From: Sphingopyxis panaciterrulae
Lineage (GTDB): Bacteria > Pseudomonadota > Alphaproteobacteria > Sphingomonadales > Sphingomonadaceae
Length of the DNA: 64,000 nucleotides
Assembly: GCF_014199295.1 (NCBI RefSeq)
Contig: NZ_JACIJH010000007.1
Location: 62,001 to 126,000, forward strand
Direction: 5' to 3'
In this document: one piece after another, positions 58,910 through 64,000 of the stretch
Numbering within the stretch: the stretch's first letter is position 1
Layout of the letters: every line of letters begins with the position of its first letter
The notes under the pieces: model-generated
What the model saw: the letters and a program-made list of their open reading frames with translations, nothing else
Told to the model about the DNA's origin: nothing
The model's database searches: none
Translations under genes and position numbers: made by a program

Positions 58910-61900
58910 TCATCGGCTTTTACCCTCTGCCTCGAGTGCCGGAGCCGTCGTTCGGCGGCCATGACGAGCATAGAGGGTAGGCAACAGGAACAACGTCAGC
59001 AGCGTCGCCGAAACGAGCCCGCCGATGACCACCGTCGCCAGCGGCCGCTGCACCTCGGCGCCCGGACCGGTGGCGATCGCCATGGGCAGGAAGCCCAGCG
59101 AGGCGACAAGCGCGGTCACAACGACCGGCCGGAGCCGCATCATCGCCCCGTCGCGTGCGGCCTGTGCGCGGTCGGCGCCCTGCGCCACGAGCCGCTGGAT
59201 CGACGTCGTCATGACGAGGCCGTTCAGCACCGCAATGCCCGACAGGGCGATAAAGCCGACGGCGGCCGAGATCGAGAATGGCAGCCCCCGGACGAACAGC
59301 GACAGGACGCCTCCGACCAGGGCGAAAGGGACACCGGTGAATACGATCGCGGCATCGCGGACGCTCCCCAATGCGCCATAGAGCAACAGGAGGATCAACA
59401 CGAAGCAGCCGGGCACGACCAGCATCAGCCGCTCACTCGCGGAGCGCAGATTTTCGAACTGCCCGCCCCAATCGAGATATTCGCCCGAATGCAGGCGGAC
59501 CTGTGCGTCGATCGCCGTCCTGGCATCGGCGACGACGCCGGCGACGTCGCGCCCGCGTACATTGGCCTCCACGACGATGCGGCGCTTTCCGTTCTCTCGG
59601 CCGATCTGGTTGGGACCGTCGGTCACGCCGATGTCCGCGACGCTTTGCAGCGGCACGAATCCGCTGCCTGGCAGCGGCACCGGCAACTGGCCGAGGGACT
59701 GGAAATCGGCGCGGCTGTCGTCGGCGAGGCGAATGGTGACGGCGAAGCGCCGATCGCCCTCGAAGATCACGCCCGCCTCGCGCCCGCCGATCGCCGCCGA
59801 CACGGTGTCCTGCACCGCCTGCGCCGTGATGCCGAACCGGGACAAGGCGTCGCGGCCCGGCCGGATGTCGAGCATCGGCAGGCCCTCGGTCTGCTCCACC
59901 CGAACGTCGACTGCGCCTGGGGTCTTGCGGAGGATGGCGGCGATCCGGTTGGCGGTATCGCTCATCGCGCCGAAATCGTCGCCGAAGACCTTGACCGCGA
60001 TGTCGCCGCGAACACCGGCAATCAGTTCGTTGAAGCGCATCTGGATGGGCTGGCTGATCTCGAAGGCGCCGCCGGGCATGGCTTCCAGGACTCCTTCGAC
60101 TTTCGCGACCAGCGCGGCCTTCGACAGGCGCTTGTCCGGCCATTCCGCTCTGGGCTTCATGATGATGAAGGTGTCGGAGATGTTGGGCGGCATCGGATCG
60201 GACGCCAGGTCCGCCGTTCCCGTCTTGGAAAAGACGAAGCGCACTTCCGGCAGCTTTGCGATCTCGCGCTCGATCCGCGATTGCATCGCCTGGCTCTGAT
60301 CGACCGAGGTTCCCGGAACGCGCAGGATCTGCGCGGTCAGGTCGCCTTCGTCGAGTTGGGGAAGAAATTCCTGCCCCAAAGCCGTGAAGGCCAGGATCGC
60401 GGCCAGAACCGCACCAACGCCGATCCCGATCGTCAGCGAGGTGCGCGCCATCGCCCGTTCGAGGCCGGGTTCATAGCGGCGCTTGAGCCAGGACAGGAAG
60501 CGACCCTCCTTCTCCTCGACGGGCTTCGACAGCCATATCGCGGTCATGGCCGGAACGAAGGTCAGCGAGAGAATGAAGGCGCACAGCAGGGCGAGGATGA
60601 CAGTCAGCGCCATGGGCGTGAAGCTCTTGCCCTCTATTCCGGTCAGGGTGAGCAGCGGCACATAGACGAGGATGATGATCGCCTGCCCGAAGACCGATGG
60701 CCGGATCATCTCGCGCGCCGCCTCGGACACCACGGTCAGGCGGTCTTCGAGCGCGAGCGGCCGGCCGAGATGCGTCTGGCGTTCGGCGAGGCGTCGCAGT
60801 GCGTTCTCGACGATGATGACGGCGCCGTCGACGATCAGGCCGAAGTCGAGCGCTCCCAGGCTCATCAGATTGGCCGAGACGCCGCCTTGCAACATGCCGA
60901 AGCTGGTCATCAGCATGGAGAGGGGGATGACCAGTGCCGCGATCAGCGCCGCCCGGAAATTACCGAGCAGCAGGAAGATCACGACGACGACGAGCAGCGC
61001 GCCCTCGGTCAGATTCTTCGCCACCGTCCGGATGGTGGAATGGACGAGCGCAGTGCGATCGAGCACGGGCTGAATCGCGACGTCGGTTGGCAGCGAGGCG
61101 TTGATTTCCTCCAGTCGCTCGGCAACGGCCGATGCGACGGTGCGGCTGTTCTCGCCGATCCGCATGATCGCGGTACCGACCACGACCTCCCGCCCGTTTT
61201 CGGAAGCGGAGCCCTGGCGCATGGCCTGGCCGAGGCGGACCTGGGCCACGGAATCGAGCCGGATCGGCGTGCCGGCGCGCGTGGTGACGACAATGGCGGC
61301 GAGCTCGTCGATGCTGCGGATGCGCGCATCGGACCGTACCGCCAGGCCTTCGCCGCCCCGATCGACGACGCCCGCGCCGATCCCGGCGTTATTCTCCTCC
61401 AGCGCGCGCGCGAGGTCGGTCAGGGTCATACCGAGCGCGGCGAGGCGCTGCATGTCGGGAACCACCTGATATTGCTTGACGTGCCCGCCGATGGCATCGA
61501 CGCCCGCCAGTCCCGGGGTGTTGCGAAGCAGCGGTGCGACGATCCAGTCCTGCGCCGTCCGCAACCAGGTCGCCTTGTCGGCGGCGGTGACCAGCCGTTC
61601 GCCGTCCGGCGTGATATAGCTGCCGTCGGGCTGGATGCCGGGTTCGCCCGGCTTGTGCGTGTCCTCTTCGCGGTGCCGGAACTGGACGGTCCACATATAG
61701 ACCTCGCCCAGTCCGGTCGCGATCGGTCCCATGGTGGGGACCGTGCCTTCGGGCAGGCTTTCCTCCGCGACGCGCAGTCGTTCCGCGACCTGCTGGCGCG
61801 CGAAATAGATGTCGGTCGATTCGGTGAAGACCGCCGTGACCTGCGCAAACCCGTTACGGCTCAGCGAGCGGGTATATTCGAGGCCGGGAACGCCGGCGAG

Positions 61901-62122
61901 CGCGGTCTCGATCGGAAAGGCGACCTGCGTTTCGACCAGCTCGGGCGACAGGGCCGGCGCGGCAATGTTGATCTGCACCTGGTTGTTGGTGATGTCGGGC
62001 ACCGCGTCGATCGGCAGGCGGCCGATCGCCCAGCCTCCGATGACGGCGGCGATCATCGTCATCAGCAGGACAAGCCAGCGATGCGCGACCGACAGGGCGA
62101 CGATGCGGTCGATCAGGCTCAA
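58910..62122 (-). CDS. czcA: CzcA/CusA-type heavy-metal efflux RND pump
   Basis: 1070 residues, the full length for HME-RND pumps. The metal-type TM4 proton relay is visible as DFGLIVDGAVIIVENALRRL, with the opening SVAHRWLVLLMTMIAAVIGGWAIGRLPIDAVPDITNNQVQI and the repeated second half. It exports divalent or monovalent metal ions from periplasm or cytosol together with the adaptor and channel. The start overlaps the adaptor stop (ATGA). The metal is not decided by sequence. Confidence 0.95.
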   Translation of the reverse strand: MSLIDRIVALSVAHRWLVLLMTMIAAVIGGWAIGRLPIDAVPDITNNQVQINIAAPALSPELVETQVAFPIETALAGVPGLEYTRSLSRNGFAQVTAVFTESTDIYFARQQVAERLRVAEESLPEGTVPTMGPIATGLGEVYMWTVQFRHREEDTHKPGEPGIQPDGSYITPDGERLVTAADKATWLRTAQDWIVAPLLRNTPGLAGVDAIGGHVKQYQVVPDMQRLAALGMTLTDLARALEENNAGIGAGVVDRGGEGLAVRSDARIRSIDELAAIVVTTRAGTPIRLDSVAQVRLGQAMRQGSASENGREVVVGTAIMRIGENSRTVASAVAERLEEINASLPTDVAIQPVLDRTALVHSTIRTVAKNLTEGALLVVVVIFLLLGNFRAALIAALVIPLSMLMTSFGMLQGGVSANLMSLGALDFGLIVDGAVIIVENALRRLAERQTHLGRPLALEDRLTVVSEAAREMIRPSVFGQAIIILVYVPLLTLTGIEGKSFTPMALTVILALLCAFILSLTFVPAMTAIWLSKPVEEKEGRFLSWLKRRYEPGLERAMARTSLTIGIGVGAVLAAILAFTALGQEFLPQLDEGDLTAQILRVPGTSVDQSQAMQSRIEREIAKLPEVRFVFSKTGTADLASDPMPPNISDTFIIMKPRAEWPDKRLSKAALVAKVEGVLEAMPGGAFEISQPIQMRFNELIAGVRGDIAVKVFGDDFGAMSDTANRIAAILRKTPGAVDVRVEQTEGLPMLDIRPGRDALSRFGITAQAVQDTVSAAIGGREAGVIFEGDRRFAVTIRLADDSRADFQSLGQLPVPLPGSGFVPLQSVADIGVTDGPNQIGRENGKRRIVVEANVRGRDVAGVVADARTAIDAQVRLHSGEYLDWGGQFENLRSASERLMLVVPGCFVLILLLLYGALGSVRDAAIVFTGVPFALVGGVLSLFVRGLPFSISAAVGFIALSGIAVLNGLVMTTSIQRLVAQGADRAQAARDGAMMRLRPVVVTALVASLGFLPMAIATGPGAEVQRPLATVVIGGLVSATLLTLFLLPTLYARHGRRTTAPALEAEGKSR

Positions 62123-63255
62123 TGTCCGTGCTCCGCTTCGCCTTTTCCGAGTTCGGCCTTGAGCGTGAAGCTGTTGGCCGCGGCGATCCGTTCATCGCCT
62201 CTCAGGCCCGAGATCACGACGACATGGTCGCCGCTTTGGGGCCCCAGAACGATGGGTGTTGCCTTGAAGCCGTGATCGGTGCGGACGAACACGGTCGGCC
62301 GCCCCTTGATCGTCTGGATCGCCCCATGCGGGACCAGAATCGAGCCCGCGTTCGCGCCCCGAAGCCGGATTGACGCCGTGACGGGCTCCCCGACGCGCCA
62401 CTGCCCCGCGCGGTTGTCGATGATGGCGATGGCCGTCACCAGGCCCGTCGCCTCGTCGAGCACCGGCGATATGAAATCGACCTGCGCCGCCGATTTTCGG
62501 TCGCCGGACAGAATCTCGATCGTCGATCCCGGTGCGACCTTGCCGGCATCGGCCGGCGACAGCGAAAGCGAGACCGCGACGCTGGAGAGGTCGGCAACGC
62601 GGAACAGTTCGGCATCGGCCGCGACCGTCTGTCCCAGCGTGACGCTGCGCGCCACGACCTGGCCCGACAGCGGCGAAACGATCGCGATCCGGTTGAGCGC
62701 GCCGCCGCCGCCACCCGCCGCCGCGACCTGTTGGCGGGCCAGGCGCAAGGCGATGCGCGCTTCGGCCGCGGCCGTGCGGGCCGCGACCAGATCCTGCTCG
62801 GGCGAGACCCGTTCGTCGAACAGCCGCTGTTCGCGGCGCAGGGTCGATTCCGCGAGCGCCAGTCGCGCCTGCGCCGCTTCTACCTCGCCGTTGAGCAGCG
62901 CGGCCTCGCGGCTTTCGATGATCGCCAGCGCCTGGCCGCGCCCGATCGGCTGGCCGAGATTGCGGGTCAGCGAAACCACCCGGCCCCCGATCGCCGCGGA
63001 TACGACCTGCATGCCCTGCGGATTGCCCTCGATGGTCGCCGGCACGGTCAGCGCTCCGGCGCCGCCGCGGACGACGGTGACCAGCTCGATTCCCGCGCGG
63101 TGAATCTGCTCGGCGCTGAGGTCGATCTCGCCGTCTTCGTCATCGTGCCCGGCTTCTTCCCCGGCGGGCGGAGTGGGTGCTTTTTCCTGACAGCCAGCCA
63201 CCAGCAGCGCGGTGCAGAGCGGCAGCATGATAATCCTGTGGAATGACATGATCAT
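62119..63255 (-). CDS. czcB: CzcB-type RND periplasmic adaptor (lipoprotein)
   Basis: 378 residues. A lipoprotein signal ends at LLVAGC, followed by an acidic, His-containing linker (EEAGHDDEDGEIDLSAEQIHRAG) that could bind metal. The lipoyl/hairpin core (GRVVSLTRNLGQPIGRGQALAIIESREAALLNGEVEAAQARLALAESTLRREQRLF) and barrel follow, and the C-terminus ends EAEHGH. It joins pump and channel. It overlaps both neighbours by ATGA. Confidence 0.93.
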   Translation of the reverse strand: MIMSFHRIIMLPLCTALLVAGCQEKAPTPPAGEEAGHDDEDGEIDLSAEQIHRAGIELVTVVRGGAGALTVPATIEGNPQGMQVVSAAIGGRVVSLTRNLGQPIGRGQALAIIESREAALLNGEVEAAQARLALAESTLRREQRLFDERVSPEQDLVAARTAAAEARIALRLARQQVAAAGGGGGALNRIAIVSPLSGQVVARSVTLGQTVAADAELFRVADLSSVAVSLSLSPADAGKVAPGSTIEILSGDRKSAAQVDFISPVLDEATGLVTAIAIIDNRAGQWRVGEPVTASIRLRGANAGSILVPHGAIQTIKGRPTVFVRTDHGFKATPIVLGPQSGDHVVVISGLRGDERIAAANSFTLKAELGKGEAEHGH

Positions 63256-64000
63256 TCTCCCAAAGCGGACGGTGCGCGCATCGTCAGCCGTTCGAGCTGC
63301 GCCTGGGCGAGGTGGTAGGAAAGCAGGGCGTCGATCGCGGCCAGCCGCGTCTCGGCCAGCGTCCGTTCGGCATCGAGCAGGTCGAGCTGGCCGAATTTGC
63401 CTTCGCGATAGCCGATGCGGGCGATGCGGGCGGTCTCCGCCGCCGCCGCGAGGGCAGGGCCCGTGGCGGTCGCCGCGGTCGTCGCCGCGTTCGCCAGGTT
63501 TGCCTGTGCGCGCGCGATGCTCCGGTCGGCTTCCATGGCCGCCAGGCGCCGCTGTGCATCCGCCCGCCGGCGTTCCGACGACGCCTGCGCGAGGGCGGCC
63601 TTGCCGCTGTTGAACAAGGGCAGGGGGATCGACAGGCCGATCAGCGCGGCGGTGTCGCCGGTCTCTTCGAGGCGGCGCGCGCCGGCGCTGACCGTCAGGT
63701 CGGGAATGCGCTGCGAACGGGCAAGGCGAACGCCCGCCTCCGCCACCGCGACATTGGCTTCCGCCTCGGCAAGCGCCAGGGTGTCCGCGCTGTCGATCGG
63801 TTCCAGCGGGCCGTAATGGCTCGCGACGCTGGCGAACCAGTCCTCATCCAGCGGCCCGGCAACGGGCGCACCGATCCGCCGAGAGAGGGAAAAACGCGAG
63901 GTCTCCACCAGCCGGCCGGTGCGCTCGACCTCCGCCTCCGCATTGATCCGCGCGAGCTCCGCCCGCTGCATTTCGATGGGCGAGGCGCGGCCGGCGCGAA
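63252..64000 (-). CDS. czcC: CzcC-type outer-membrane channel (partial, N-terminus beyond window)
   Basis: The frame is open to base 64000, so only the last 249 or so residues are seen. It has the TolC/CzcC helical pattern: QRAELARINAEAEVERTGRLVETSRFSLSRRIGAP, LAEAEANVAVAEAGVRLARSQRIPDLTVSAG, GLSIPLPLFNSGKAALAQASSERRRADAQRRL, and IARIGYREGKFGQLDLLDAERTL. It forms the outer-membrane duct of the metal pump; gene order C-B-A is the usual one. Confidence 0.9.
   Translation of the reverse strand, partial: RAGRASPIEMQRAELARINAEAEVERTGRLVETSRFSLSRRIGAPVAGPLDEDWFASVASHYGPLEPIDSADTLALAEAEANVAVAEAGVRLARSQRIPDLTVSAGARRLEETGDTAALIGLSIPLPLFNSGKAALAQASSERRRADAQRRLAAMEADRSIARAQANLANAATTAATATGPALAAAAETARIARIGYREGKFGQLDLLDAERTLAETRLAAIDALLSYHLAQAQLERLTMRAPSALGE

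Noticed and set aside
58961..62275. A 1104-codon open frame on the plus strand
   Set aside because: Antisense shadow of czcA and the czcB end; its His/Arg/Gln/Asp-rich composition matches no protein family.

Overview
The window is high-GC, densely packed alphaproteobacterial DNA, most likely from a sphingomonad (Sphingopyxis, Sphingomonas or a relative). This is inferred from the F1-ATPase zeta subunit (DUF1476) beside bolA and a CGFS glutaredoxin, short REP-like palindromes of the kind common in sphingomonads, and a TonB receptor/Rieske oxygenase/Baeyer-Villiger catabolic island. No phage, insertion sequence, CRISPR array, rRNA or tRNA was recognised.

Layout. 1-5.1 kb: a CHASE2 cyclase (cut by the window start) and an exported TPR-CHAT protease-like protein, both on the minus strand. 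5.3-6.8 kb: zeta subunit, BolA, monothiol glutaredoxin and a small secreted protein, closed by a clear terminator. 7.1-9.8 kb: an O-antigen ligase-like protein and an unknown partner. 9.8-12.7 kb: the 3' part of purA without its 5' half, abutting a BlaI/M56 (BlaR1-like) pair with a visible BlaI-type operator. 12.7-16.9 kb: an MBL hydrolase, two unknown envelope proteins, a membrane protein and nadA. 16.9-20.5 kb: sparsely coding, with small membrane proteins, an exported peroxiredoxin, a perfect CRP-type site and two GlsB/YeaQ-type proteins. 20.7-26.7 kb: an HAE1-type RND pump and a DUF445 protein. 26.7-35.6 kb: an SDR, pepN flanked by inverted REP copies, an SMR (Gdx/SugE-like) exporter with a strongly structured leader, a four-gene Mce/Mla lipid-transport operon and a HAD phosphatase.

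35.6-54.9 kb is a catabolic island: two crotonases, a SnoaL-like protein, two hotdog hydratases, an epimerase, an acyl-CoA ligase, an SDR, a TonB receptor, a Rieske oxygenase, a CMD-fold protein, a Baeyer-Villiger-type monooxygenase, an aldehyde dehydrogenase, a maleate isomerase-like protein, an FAD hydroxylase and three regulators. Two divergent promoters in it share one 18-bp operator whose half-sites supply the -35 boxes, so the divergent units look like one regulon for uptake, oxygenation, CoA activation and breakdown of an unidentified compound.

54.9-64 kb: an ABC-2 export operon, then czcCBA-type heavy-metal efflux genes running off the window end. All genes were called by reading translations and motifs by eye; no database search was run.
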